A DNA stretch of 64,000 nt from Littorina saxatilis. Its lineage: Eukaryota; Mollusca; Gastropoda; Littorinimorpha; Littorinidae. How positions within the stretch are numbered: the stretch's first letter is position 1; the number at the start of each line of letters is the position of its first letter. Position numbers and translations under genes: made by a program. Below the pieces are notes generated by a model. It was not told the DNA's origin. It saw nothing but the letters and a program-made list of their open reading frames with translations, and did not search any database. This document shows, in pieces, positions 10,063-23,300 of this stretch. The DNA lies in assembly GCF_037325665.1 (NCBI RefSeq), contig NC_090255.1:30162675-30226674 (forward strand). The letters are read 5' to 3'.

Positions 10063-10512
10063 CTTTCACCGTGCTGTATGGGTCGTGGACGACCCATGCA
10101 GAGCTTCAAAAAATCGTCTTTTACTCTTTATCTCTGAAATTATTTGGAGTTTTTGATTGAGACTTCATGTAATCTCCAATCACCATATGACCATCCCATT
10201 GCCTAAAGATTATCTCTGTAAAAAAACCAAATGAACGATGACGTAATTTGAACTACACAGTCCGGATGATGTGGGTCATGGACGGCCCATTTGGAATTAC
10301 GTAAGGAATTGTACGTTGTTTATGCTTAATCGGATGGTGTGGGTCGTGTACGACCCATAATCTGCAAAGAGGCGGCAAAACGTTTATCCCTATCCGGATG
10401 GTGTGGGTAGTACGAGCCATACTTTTTACGTTGAATCCTTCTTTGGAAAGTATGGGTCGTACACAACCCACATCATCCGGACTGTGTAGGCCAAAGTGTG
10501 ATCCGGTGAAGG
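10063..10512. mobile_element. piggyBac-like MITE with internal palindromes
   Basis: TTAA at 10059-10062 and 10513-10516 flanks ends CTTTCACCG and CGGTGAAGG. Inside, an arm at about 10252-10280 (ACACAGTCCGGATGATGTGG) is repeated inverted at about 10465-10490. The palindrome GGGTCGTGGACGACCC or a close variant occurs several times (about 10081, 10347, 10450). No coding. Confidence 0.7.
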
Positions 10513-10516
10513 TTAA

Positions 10517-10964
10517 TACCAAGTCATTCAGATGCACACAAAATGCATGCACATACATGTACGCTGTTTTTACACATTATTTCAGTTTTATTTTCTGCTT
10601 CACAATATCAACAAAAGGACATTTTAATACTGCTCCATACATTTTCTACGAGGAGACTCTTTCACACTCACAGGCGCACATTCAGAAAGCATATTTTTGC
10701 TTACCGGAATTTTTTTCTCTCCAAAGAACCCAAATGGTGCAATTTGGTGTCATCTGAGCTACAAGTTTGCCATGAAATTCAGTTTTTAGAACCATTTTTG
10801 CCTCCCCCATTTATTTTTTAGGCGGACATTTTTGCTTTTTCAACGGTACAAAAACAATTTCGGCGCAAATTTGCCTTTCGGCGGACAATTCCCATGCCTG
10901 GGTTGCATGCAATCTTATTAAAAATAAACCTGCTACACATACACCAATCAGCAATTTCAGTGCT
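10517..10964. other. Intergenic stretch between POLR3K and KICS2
   Basis: No gene or repeat family recognised. The tail-to-tail genes POLR3K and KICS2 have their 3' sides here. Confidence 0.5.
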
Positions 10965-11345
10965 GTCTTAACTCCCCAGAATCCACTGGCTGTACAGCTG
11001 AGCACTGAAATATGTAGGAATAAGAATAAGAATAAGAATAAGAATACTTTATTATCTCATAGAGAAATTCAGGCTATTTTCTGAATCCACTGTGTAACGC
11101 ATTATCCTCGTTAGCCCCATTTTAATTATGGCATATACATGGATGTCAATTCAGTGGTGTTTTAGACTTTTCAGAATCCATTGGCTGTACAGCTGAGCAC
11201 GGAAATCTGTAGGAATCCACAGTGTAAAGCATTATCCTTGTTCGCCCCATTTTAATTATGGCAATGGCATGGATGTCAATTCAGTGGTGTTTTAGACTTC
11301 CCAGGATCCAATGGCTACGAAGCTGTGCACTGAATTCCGTGAGGA
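10965..11345 (-). repeat. 130-bp tandem repeats containing the end of KICS2
   Basis: Two full units (about 11088-11216 and 11217-11345) and a partial one (about 10965-11010) repeat the last coding bases of KICS2 and its 3' flank. The shared block includes CCCCATTTTAATTATGGCA and GTGGTGTTTTAGACTT. Only the copy at 11281-11345 joins the rest of the last exon. An AAGAAT microsatellite (about 11023-11047) interrupts the series. Confidence 0.8.
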
Positions 11346-14300
11346 AAGCGTTGGTGTGTGAGTCTTTCTCCGACTTTTTGCATTCAAAGATGACCACAAG
11401 CGAAATTCTTGGGTCAATTTGTATGATGAAGTAGGTGCTTTGGGCTTTCTGAAATGAAAAAGGCACACGGGATATTACAGAGTACTTACTCTCTAATAGT
11501 ACTTGTGAAAAGAAGCCAAACACTGATGGTGTATTAAACGTACTTTCGGAAAGGCATGAAGATCCCCACAAAAGATCAAAATTTGATGATAGCCCCATAT
11601 GGCTTTTTGACCAATCAGGACGGATTCTAGGTGACCCTCTAAATGTTATAACGTTCAGGCAGGGACCCTTTTTGTTCATCAAGCTAAACATTAACAAGAC
11701 AAAGTAAAAATTTAAATTAACAATATCAGCATAATTTATTCTAAAGAATGACACTTCAAATGCTGTTAGATAATGCTCTCTTTATCTAAAAAAAAATACC
11801 GAAAAGCGAGTTTTGTCGGTGGGTGCTTTACGGAACAGCAAGGCACCGCCCATCCTCTGAGTGTGCAATGCCGACCCGCTCACTTAAAATCTAAATTATC
11901 TAAGTTCGGAAAAATCAAGTGAAATTGCGTCACTCGCTTTACGTCAAATGTATCTTTAGGTCATTTCCCATCCGTCTTGAGTCGGTTCTAAATCTGTCGC
12001 TCTCTGTTCAACAAGAAAAAGCTAATGCATGTTCAACATGGTTTATCTTGTGAGATTGTTGTGTGTCAAACGCATTTGACCTGTGAATATTCATCACATC
12101 AGGTGTGTTACTCTGATTGGCTGACCCGGGTCACGAGAATTCTTTGACTGACAGGCATAATCAGGTAGGAGCGCTCAAGTTCCCATTGCGGCTGTTCTGT
12201 CTAATTCGCGGGGTCGCTTCGAAATTTGTTTTGGTCGAATTAAACGGTAATAAAAGCGTTATTTCTAATATGCTGACTGTTAGCAAAAACCTCCGCGGGT
12301 TAGGGGGAAGAATTTACCCGATGCTCCCCAGCATGTCGTAAGAGGCGACTAACGGATTCTGTTTCTCCTTTTACCCTTGTTAAGTGTTTCTTCTTTAGAA
12401 TATAGTCAATGTTTGTAAAGATTTTAGTCAAGCAGTATGTAAGAAATGTTAAGTCCTTTGTACTGGAAACTTGCATTCTCCCAGTAAGGTCATATATTGT
12501 ACAACGTTGCAAGCCCCTGGAGCAATTTTTTGATTAGTGCTTTTGTGAACAAGAAACAATTAACAAGTGGCTCTATCCCATCTCCCCCCTTTCCCCGTCG
12601 CGATATAACCTTGAACGGTTGAAAACGACGTTAAACACCAAATAAAGAAAGAAAGACTGTTAGCAAATGATAACAGACATGTCTCACAAACGATATCAGC
12701 ATTCCCCTAAAGGGCTCATGGTTGATATCTTTTTTCTCGACATGCCTATTATCATTTGCTAACAGTCAGCATATTAGAAATAACTCATAATATAGTCCTG
12801 TGAGGTTACCCTCATGGAAATTCGGGTTGCTTTCTCCCTGGGGGAAGTGAGCCGCCATACAGTATGGCGCTACCCATTTTTTTCTTATTATTCCTGCATC
12901 CGTGTTTCCAAGCCCTGAGACTTTCGCTGTGAACTTGGGTTCTTCAGCATGCGCATGCGTGCACACCGGGGTGTTCAGACACTGAGGAGAGTCTGCACAA
13001 AGTTGACTGGGAAATAAATCCCTCGCCGAAAGTGGGGATCAAGCCCACGTTGATAGCGACAACTGGTTTTGAAACCAGCGCCGCTGACAACTGAGCTATT
13101 TTCCCGCCCGATTTCAAATAAGAAAAGTGCAAATGTCAAAAACACAAGACAGAGGAAAGCAATTACCTTGGATCAACCTGGTGAAGATGATAAAAACAAG
13201 AAATTCCTCCGAGGTAGGAAAAACACCCCCGTCCTTAGCATTCTCACTGCCACCAACAGAGCAGGCACTGCTAACAAGTGTGGTTATTTCCCTTTGACCA
13301 TTAATATGTCCCTCTATAAGTCCTTGTAGAATCTTAATCCACCAATAACTCCCTAACCGTGTGTTTGACTGGTCCCAATTTTTGTAAGGACCGTCTCAGG
13401 AATGTATAGAACCTGTTCACCAAGTTTGGTGACGATCGGTCCGTTCATTCTTGAGATCTATATGCGAACACAAAAAAACAAACAAACAAACAAACACATC
13501 GAGCGAAACCTATACACACCCCTATACCGGGGGTGTAAAAACAAAAGGAAGATGAGGAATGCAGATGGGCAGGTTGAGGGACGGTAAAAACATAGCCGTT
13601 TAATTCAGACATGCAAGACTGCAGAAGGGCTTACCACATCATAAAAGTAGTTTGTTTTGTGGGTGGGAGAATTGCTGGATGGAGTAACACGCCTGGTCAC
13701 CAGCATCAAGACGTTGGGCCAGTGCTGCATCGGGTGTTCCTGCAAATGTGTGATACAGTGGAACCCCCCTTTTAAGACCTCCAATTAATCTGAGAAAATC
13801 AAGTCATATCAAAAGAGAGGGAGTCTTAAAATGGAGGTAAGTTTACACAGGTTACTAGCAGGAAAGATTGAATAGCAAGGTCTTAAAAGGGGGAAAGTCT
13901 TAAATCACTGGCCTGGGGTCTTAACCCTTTCGCTGCCAATCAAAACTTACTTATGTGCATTCCTGATTGCCAGGGAATTTTGGAGTTCGGGGTGTAATAA
14001 TTCACAAAAAATTCTAGCTCCAAACTGGCAGTAGGTAGGTAAGTAAAACCTATGTTATTATTAAAGGAAATTGAACCAAGAATCTGATTTTAGTGTCTAA
14101 ACATGGAAATAATAATTAGTTTGGCTTATAATTACCACAAACATGCGAGACTTACCTTGTGTAAGTTGAAGCTTGTTTCGGATTTAGCCGATACATGTTA
14201 CAGGAACGTTTATGTCAAGTAATAGAAGAACGCGCATGCGCAGCCTCACTCTTCAGAACATATAATACATACAACATGTACACAAATTAATCATTCTCCT

Positions 14301-17300
14301 TCAAGAGAACTAGACTATAACGTAACCCAAGGGCTGGGATTTTTATTTCCACAGAATTAGGGTGGGACTTGACATAAACGTTCCTGTAACATGTATCGGC
14401 TAAATCCGAAACAAGCTTCAACTTACACAAGGTAAGTCTCGCATGTTTGTGGTAATTTAACCTCAACATGCCAGGACGTTTACGTCAAGGAATTTTCAGA
14501 GATATGTGTACATGTTTATCACCACTGTAACCTTCCAACTGTCAAGTTATATTCTTTGACGAAATCACTCACCTCAATCTTTCTTGAGAAAAGAGTCCAG
14601 TAAGACTTGACCCATGTTAACCGAAGGTGTCTTTTTGTAAAAACGAGCAAAGGTGGACTCCGACGACCATCCGGCAGCTTTCATTATGACGTCAATTGGC
14701 GTGCCCCTGGCAGCCGCTGCCGACGTACTTGCAGATCTGGTGCTGTGAGCCGTGAACAAAGAGGTATCCACACCTGCTCTACTTAGAGTGTCTCTAATCC
14801 ACCGAGCCAGTGTATCTTTGGAAATTGGTCCATGAGGTATTTGATAACTTACGAACAGTTTATCTGTGTCTCTCAAGTCCTTTGTACGACGTAAATATTC
14901 TTTGAGGGTTGCGATTACACACAGATTAGGATTTTTGTCAAACGACAATAACTCAATTGGAGCTACATGTTTTCCTTTCTTTGATTGTTTCATCACTGAG
15001 TTTATATGAAACACACACTTGTAGCCTGTAAGTTTCATTGACGACAAAGAAAGGGAGTGAATTGTCTGACACCTTTGTCCGGATAAGATAGCAATCAATG
15101 TAGCTAACTTGCTTGATAATTCTTTTAAAGTCAATTTTCCCAATGGAATAAGATTCTCTAGATAAGAGAGAACTGTATCTACGTCCCACGTAGCAGAGTA
15201 TTTTGGGAAAGATGGTCTCAATTCAAAAATCCCCTTTACAAACCGCTTAACCAATCTGTGTTCACCAAAAGTGCCACAGTCTTCTATTTCAAGGTAGCCT
15301 GAAAGCGCTGATCTCGCAACACAGATACTACTATAACTTTGTCCAGCAGCAAACAATGTTCCCAGGAAATTTACTGCATTAATTACAGAAGGGTGAACCG
15401 AATCAATGCCTCTTTTACTCGCATACATTTTCCACTTTTTGATGTATACGGCATACAGTTTAGCTGTCCCTGTTCTCCAGGATGCGCAGACCACTGAGGC
15501 TGCTTGCTGCGAAAGTCCTCTGCTTCTGAGCCTACCCCTGATACTTTGCAAATAAGAATTTGCAGTGTTTTTCTGAGCCGATGCTCCATGTTTGGGTTTG
15601 CAGGCATGTGAAGTAGATTGTCCCTTGCTGACACAAGAACTGGCTTCGCTATCAACAGACTCCCTAACCGAGGGAACCAGGGCTGGCTTGGCCAGTATGG
15701 AACCACTATCACACCTTGTGCTTTGTCCTTGTTCATCTTTTGTAGTACCCTGGGCAGTAAACAAAAAGGTGGAAAAACATACAATCGCAAACCATACCAC
15801 GACATGTTAAGTGCGTTGACACTAACCGCTTCTGGATCCGGCCGATATGCTACGTATCTGGGATACTGACAATTAATTCGGGAAGCAAACAAATCTATCT
15901 CTGGCTCAAACTCAAGTATTTGAAGAGCGTGGAAGAGTAAATTCGAATTTAGCTTCCACTCAGCATCTAAATTCAGTTTTCTAGATTCTTCATCAGCTTC
16001 GACATTCTCTACACCAGGTATGTACGCAGTTGTCACCCAAATGTCTCTATCTACACAGAAATTCCAGATTTCCTTCGTCACAGCATTACAGTTAGCTGAG
16101 TGATTAGTTCCCATGTTAGCTATGCATGCCACAGCTGTGGTATTATCGAGCATAAGTCGAATGTGAATACCCCTCTTGTCACTCGCGAAAGCCTTCAAAG
16201 CAAACAATGCAGCTTGTAGTTCTAACACATTAATGTGCATCTGTTTTTCTGTCTGTGTCCAGTGCCCACCTGTTCTGCCCTCACTACAAGAACAACCCCA
16301 TCCTGTGAGAGACGCATCTGAATGGATAACAAATTCTGGCTCTCCTGGTGAAACCTCAACCGGGCTATCAGCTACTAGAATGTTATCTCTCCACCATACC
16401 ATGTCTTGTTTGGCTTCCTCTGAGAAAATCACTTCAGCATCATAGTTTCCATGGTTCTGTTTTAATGCCACAATTTTGTCATTTTCCATGTTTCTGTACC
16501 ACAGAGCCCCATATTTCACTCCTTGAAAACTAGCCACTGCCATGCCAATCAATTTAGCAAGCTCTCTAATCTTTGATCTCCCTTTGTCCAGTAGACTATT
16601 GGCTAATACCACAATCCTGTCCTTCCTTTCTTGAGTCAGCCTCACTGTCATTGTCTCTGAGTTGATTTCAAACCCTAGATACGTAATTTGGTGGGAAGGT
16701 CTGATAACTGATTTGGTGGGATGTATGACAAACCCCAGTTTTTGAAACACATCAATTGATGTTTTAACATTTCTGATGCACTCTATCTCAGAATCACCGA
16801 TCAGCAAAGTGTCGTCTATAAAGATGGTGGAGATAAACCCTAAGCTATGAAGGTGGGCCATAACAGGTTTGAGAATCTTGGTAAACAAACGTGGGCAACA
16901 CGCCAATCCATTAGGAAAAACCGTAAACTTATACAACTTCCCCTTCCAGAAAAACTTCAGGTACTCTTGTGATTTTTCATTCACATGAACTGAGAAGTAA
17001 GCCTCTTTTAAATCCAAAGAAGCAAACCAACAGCACTCTGTCACCAGCGCTAAAGCATGACGTAATGTTTCCATTTTGAAATGATGATACTCAACTGTCT
17101 TATTCAAGTTCTTCAGGTTAAGGATAAGTCTAAGCTTATTGTCTTTCTTCGGTCTCACAAAAATAGGTGAGATGTATTCACCCATACTATGACTGCATTC
17201 AACAACTACTCCTTTCCTTATCAGCTCCTCTACTTCTGCGTCAATGGCCAGTGTCTGTTCTTGTGAAAACTTAGGTTGAAAAATCTCACCACTATGCACA

Positions 17301-20300
17301 GGCACTTCTGTAAAATCAATGTTTACCCCTTGCACCATACTAAGGACAACCTTGTCTGAAGTCAATTTCTCCCACTGTTCTATATTTTCCCTAATTTGTC
17401 CTGCTTTAAATTTGTCTTTCAGATCATTGAGTAAACAAAGTGTTTGTTGTAAACTGTCATAAAATGTATTCACCTCAGAAACAGGACGCTGGGCAGCATG
17501 ATCAGAGTTCTTGTCTACTTTCGGTTGTAGTTCCCGCGCGAGTTTCCTCTTGCCCTGAATGACCCCCGGGAACGGTATGTCGTCATTCCTCTCGCTGACT
17601 GAGAGGCGTGGCCTCTTCCTAAAAAAGGCCTGCCTCCTCTCTGGCTGTAAGGCTGGAACCGGTGTGCGCCACCACTGCCCCTGCCTGAAGCCGACTTGTA
17701 AGCTTCGCGCGCTGTGCGAACCTTTTTGTCAACATCTTCTCCAAACAAGTTGTCAGACCCTACCTCTATCTTTGCATTAGCGATAGAAGCGATGTCCTTT
17801 GGCAAGCAGGCTTGTAGCTGGAATCTTCGTCTCTGAGAGAGTTCTAACTGTGCTGTACCCAAAAGAGCAATGACGTCACCATTTGCTGCGAGACCCTCGT
17901 TTGCCATTTTTAACACTGTTTCTTTGTCAAGATCGCCGGTCGTCTGGTTTGAAATTTCAAGCATGTCTGAATGAAGCTTGTCTGATGCATTTACTAGTGC
18001 GGCGGAGGCTTTAGACAGCAGTTTTTGAATGTTGTACAGGCGCATGTCATTTTTCCTTGCATTCCTGTCCACACTCCCTTTGTCAATTAGCTCCTCGTTT
18101 AAATGAGGAGCTTTAATTTGCTTGCAATTTTCTGGCACCAAGTGCTTGTCTAGTTTTTCTTGCAATTTCTGGTCTGACATGCGGACAGTGAATCTGTTTT
18201 CAACGATTTTTGCCAATTTCTCAGCAACTGGGGCCCCCTCTTTTTCTGCCAGCTCCAGGTCTAATTCCAGTGTGTCCAGAATATCAGGTTTACTTGTGTT
18301 ACTGTTAGCGTTTTTCACCACCACTTGAAAAACGCTTTCCTCATCTTCCTCCTCGCCCCTGGCGAGCTCATTTTTGTCTTCTTCGCTGACCCTGTCAGCG
18401 CAAATGCCAGATATGTTACCGACCCTGTCGGAACTGGCTTCATTCTCGTGTTCAACACTGTCACTCTCTTCTAAGTGATGCATCCTTTTCTCCATACGAT
18501 CAAATCGTTTCATCAACTCCGAAAACATTTCTTGCACTCCAGAGTTAGCGCCACTACGTGACAAATCTGCGCATTCCTTTTGTTCGCTATCCGACTCATC
18601 ATGACTGAGGTCCGCCATTGTCTTTCCGCTGTAAGCGTGGACGCAAATACCAATGAAAGAAAAACTGTTCACTCACCTAAACCATTGATAAATATAATCC
18701 AAAAAACTGTCACAATACACAAAACAATCCAATCAGCACATTCAAGTGCAGCTTTCCACAAATAGTTACACACACAAGAAGGATGTAAGCGATAATCCAA
18801 GAGATAAAATTTATGTCTGGTAGTAAAGCACTGCGTGCGTATTCAGTGAGGCTGCGCATGCGCGTTCTTCTATTCCTTGACGTAAACGTCCTGGCATGTT
18901 GAGGTTAAATGATGTTTAAATATAAACTTTTGAAAAATCAGTCCGGCGCATCTTCCGGTGCCTGTGGATCAAACACAGGTGGCTGTTTTGCTTGCTCCAA
19001 GAAAGGATCATAATCACTGTCATCTACCTGTTCCATACGAATCGTCCGAAAGAAGATCTCCCCCTTCCCCTGTCAGTATCCATAATCATTTGCACCGCCT
19101 GTAGCGTCAGTCCGTCTTTGTTTTTCCCTACTAGGGCCCGGTCGACTGTCACCGTTAGCCATTTTGACGAGTCGAGCTTTCTCTCCCCTTTCCTGCCCGC
19201 CAAGGCCGAAAATAGCCTTCAGACGCAATACCGCGTCACCATTTATGTTTATTCATGAGAATGAGGTATCCTACCAAGCCATTGGCTGCTATTTGTGTGT
19301 CAGCAGTGACGTAGCATTTCTGGAAAATTCCTGAACGGAGAAGACGGGTTTACCCGTCCTAAGGCGCTTGCGGCTGCACAAGCGCATGACGGGTATACCC
19401 ATCATAAGGCAGTCAAGGGGTTAAAAGGGGAGAGGGGGCGGGGTTCCACTGTATCAGATATCTTAGAGGTACAGTGGGGCCTCCTGATTGAAGACTCCAT
19501 CCCTCCCCAAACCTTTTAGACTGTGCTTTCTATGATTTTTTTGTTCATAGTATCTGTACATTTTCCTCCATTCTAAAAGTAAAACTCTCTTTCTCTTAAA
19601 GTTAAAACCTCATTTTCTCAGATAATTGTTGGCGCTCTTGAAACGGGGGTTCCACTGCATGTCAATAATGTTGACAGCGACACAAAACAAGGAGATTGGA
19701 GCTGACTAACATTGCAAACTTCACTGTCATAATTTAAACAATCAACTACCACAATTTAAATCTATCATAATGTAAAGGCGTGCAGACCAGCACACTGAAA
19801 CTAAACATAAAACAGAATACAGTGGAACCCCCAAATTTAAGATTTCCTCCCTTTTAAGACCTTGCTGGGCGGGGATGTAGCGCGCTGGATTTGTATCCAG
19901 TTGGCCGCTGTCAGCGTGAGTTCGTCCCCACGTTCGGCGAGAGATTGGGGCGGGGTAAAAACAGTCATACACGTAAAAGCCGTGGGAGTTTCAGCCCACG
20001 AACAAACAAACAAACAAACAAAAAAAGGGGCTCCCAACTGTAACTGCATATTTGCTGTCTAAATATGTCAAGATAACTGAAGGAATACAAATATTTCCAT
20101 TACAATAGCTAATTATAAACACTGCCACTGTAATTCCACTCGTGCAAACAACACGAGTGTACGTGGGAGTTTCAGCCCACGAACGAAGAAGAAGACCTTG
20201 CTTTTTCACATATTCTTTTCATAATCTCTGTAAATTAACCTCCATGTTAAAACTCCTTCCTTCTGATTTTCTAAGATGTTGGGGGATCTTAAGAGGGAGG

Positions 20301-23300
20301 TTCCACTGTATATAGAAATTACGGTCCTGGTCCTATCATATTCTCATACCTGTCAAGTACTTTTGGCCTCTGACCATAGTAAATGGCATAAGAAACCATA
20401 GTTGGGGATCAAAAACCATAGTTAATGCATGGATCAGGATGTGGTTAAACGCACAAATTCAACTTCTCACGCATACACACTAAACCAATCAGATTGTTTT
20501 TCGCAAACTAAAAGTAAAACACATAAATTCCTTTCTACACAAACTGCTCTTTATTTACCACTACATGTAATACATTTACACTGCACTCTTGTTCATTCAT
20601 TTTTTTTATCACTTGTCACTTGTGTTCTTTGTTGTATTCATCTGTGCAAATCTTTGCTTTGTCAATCATGCTGCCAGTCACCTTAAAATCATGGCAGCAT
20701 GCATCAGAGTTAATTTTGACCTGTAAGAAGGCAGTCAGAGTGTCAGCTCCCAGACTGTGATCCAGCACTTGAAGGTGTTGCAGGGTTTCACTGCCAAATG
20801 GAAATTTATTCAACATTTTCCTCACACAGGCCACGTAGAACTGGCGCACATCATGCCAGAACTTCTGTTGTGTGGCTGGTGCAAGCTCCTCCTCAGAAAT
20901 GAATGAACGGCAGTCCATGCCAGCAAAAAAAAAAAAAAAAAAAATTTTTTTTTTTTTTTTTAAATGCTGAAAATGCGTATGGTTTGAGGTATACGACGTA
21001 GGACCCAAAAAACACCGAAAAACCATAAGAATTACGCAGAATGCGTAGGACTTGACAGGTATGTATTCTGCCCTTTCAGTTACCCAAACAACAGTTACCC
21101 AAAGCTTCAGCTGATTCAATGCAGAGGACTTAATTACCCCAGGGTAAGAGAGGATAATAATGTAAAGGCATGCACAGACCAACACACTGCAAACTTAACA
21201 TCAAACAGAAATAACTGCCCTATCATATGCTGCACTTTCAGTTACCCAAAGCTTCAGCTGATTCAATGCAGAGGACTTACCCCAGGGTAAGAGAGGATGG
21301 CCGGGTAACTATCCATTCCCTGTGGGATGCATGCCTGGCGATCGGGATGATGGTAACCAGGGCCCTGATACAAGTCTCCAAGTCCGTTCGTGTCCAGCAC
21401 TAGCGATATGTTGAACGCATCACACTTCTTGTGGAATGCAACAATTCTGTCAAAAGAGAAGAACAAGTCTGACGCAGGAGTTTATCCGTCAAGGCAGACC
21501 TGTTTACCCCTAACACTCGACAAGAGTAATGGTCAAGTCAAAAAATAGTAATCTGATGACCAAAGTAGTAACCCAGTGGTTACAAACAACAACATTAGCA
21601 ACATAAATCTAATTCAAAGCACATTTGAAAATCGTAGTCTGGACTCAAATGGAGTATATTTTTCCCAGAATCCTAAAAAATAGTAATAAATTACTCCAAA
21701 ATAGTAAGGGTAAACAGGTCTGCCAAGGGCATTTCCATGAGTGTGGAGAGTGTGGAGAGTGTGGACTGTGAGAAATATTAATTCACAGTTGCAGAATTCA
21801 TGATACACTTTTCCATGAAAATTATGTTATTTTCATTAATTTCACGAACGAGTAAACGTCTTTTTGTTTGTTTGCTTCCTTGTTCTTTAAAGCCATATGT
21901 ACTCGATGACTATACACGCTAATTGCTTTACCAACAGCTGGAGACAGACTAAATTAAGTTCCCTGCAAAATATTGTGGTCTAGGACCCCTTAAATGTTGA
22001 GATATTTGAATTTTCATTTTGATCTGGATCGTCCTATTTAAAGATTTGGCAACACATGTAACGTTGATGCAAGGGAGAGAACACCGCGGCTTTGTTGACA
22101 TCCTCACTTTTTCAGAGGCTAGAACAAGCTGTAATGCATGTATTATGGTCCGCGCATGGTGACGTATCGTCATTATATGGTCTTATGGTGCGTTTGACAT
22201 CGATTGTGGGCAAACTACACTTTGTAAACACGGGAGTGCGTTAGTATGCCTTTAAGGTTTGTTTTAGGTTTTTGTTCCTGTTGTTGTAACTTTAGGCCAA
22301 AAAAAAGAGGTCTGTTTACGGTAACATAGGCCAAAAAAATAGGGTCGGTAGGTCGGGATTTTTTTTTTTTTCCCCAAAAAAACCATATTTTTACGTTATT
22401 TTGCCAAAAAAACAAGATTTTTTTTCCCCCCCCCAAATGCCAAAAAAAAGTCTAGGGTCGCGCGAAAAAACTAGGGTCGGTCGGGTTACCGTAAACAGAT
22501 CTATTTTTTTTTTTTTTTGCCTTATTTGTTTCTCTCCTTCTTTGTTTGTTCTATTTTACTTTCATCGAAGCATCAATTGTTCACTTTCTTGATTTACGTG
22601 TTTGACATGCAAAACAAAGCAAGATGTACCTGAATATACATTGACTTTCAAAGACTTAGATTGCTAATGGTTCAAGACGGGCGCTGTGGCACGGTGGTAA
22701 GACGTAGGCCTCTTAATCGGAAGGCCGTGAGTTTGAATCCCGGCCGCAGCCGCCTGGTGGGTTAAGTGGGGAGATTTTTCCGATCTCCTAGGTAAACTTA
22801 TGTCCAGACCTGCTTGTGGCTTATCCCCCTTCGTGTGCACACGCAAGCACAAGACCAAGTGCGCACGGAAAAGATCCTGTAATCCATGTCAGAGTTCGGT
22901 GGGTTATAGAAACACGAAAATACCCAGCATGCTTCCTCCGAAAGCGGCGTATGGCTGCCTAAATGGCGGGGTAAAAACGGTCATACACGTAAAAATCCAC
23001 TCGTGCAAAAACACGAGTGTACGTGGGAGTTTCAGCCTACGAACGCAGAAGAAGAAGAAGAAGCTAACGGTTCAAACCTCCTTGTGGGTACTGGTTGTGC
23101 CAAGAGAAACAAATACAGTAAAACTTCCATTTTAAGACCTGTTTATCGGGCGGGGATGTAGCTCAGTCGGTAGCGCGCTGGATTTGTATCCAGTTGGCCG
23201 CTGTCAGCGTGAGTTCGTCCCCACGTTCGGCGAGAGATTTATTTCTCAGAGTCAACTTTGTGTGCAGACTCTCCTAGGTATCCGAACACCCCCGTGGGTA

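Larger units (their letters stand above)
14131..18909 (-). mobile_element. DIRS-type tyrosine-recombinase retroelement (fossil)
   Basis: On the minus strand the order is gag-like frame, reverse transcriptase/RNase H, tyrosine recombinase. The ends show the DIRS layout. A 90-bp outer end (14131-14220) is repeated inverted at 14367-14456, and the other outer end (18872-18909) is repeated inverted at 14456-14493. The two inner copies sit side by side and form the internal complementary region the family uses to close a circle. An AAT motif is shared at the ends. The three frames look whole and no breaks were noticed, so the copy is probably young. Confidence 0.93.
13925..19420. mobile_element. 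piggyBac-like element inside the MITE
   Basis: TTAA at 13921-13924 and 19421-19424 flanks ends CCCTTTCGCTGCC and GGCAGTCAAGGGG. Removing it restores the MITE phrase GGTCTTAAAAGGGG. Its own sequence is about 13925-14130 and 18910-19420; no transposase frame is visible in either part. The DIRS element occupies the middle. Confidence 0.75.
13754..19453. mobile_element. MITE family A, outer shell of a three-level nest
   Basis: The left end TACAGTGGAACCCCCCTTTT and right end GGGGTTCCACTGTA are inverted and bounded by TA, as in Tc1/mariner-type elements. The MITE's own sequence is 13754-13924 and 19421-19453; everything between is inserted. Other copies in the window carry the same ends and the phrases TTTTAAGACC and GTCTTAAAATGGAGG. 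The left end lies 14 bases from the acceptor of KICS2 exon 9. Confidence 0.85.

Noticed and set aside
23160-23240. Possible tRNA genes (also at 22680, 26360, 37430, 43770, 45220, 47620)
   Set aside because: Each is the tRNA-like head of a longer SINE with body, tail and in several cases target duplications; arms do not pair well enough for working tRNAs.
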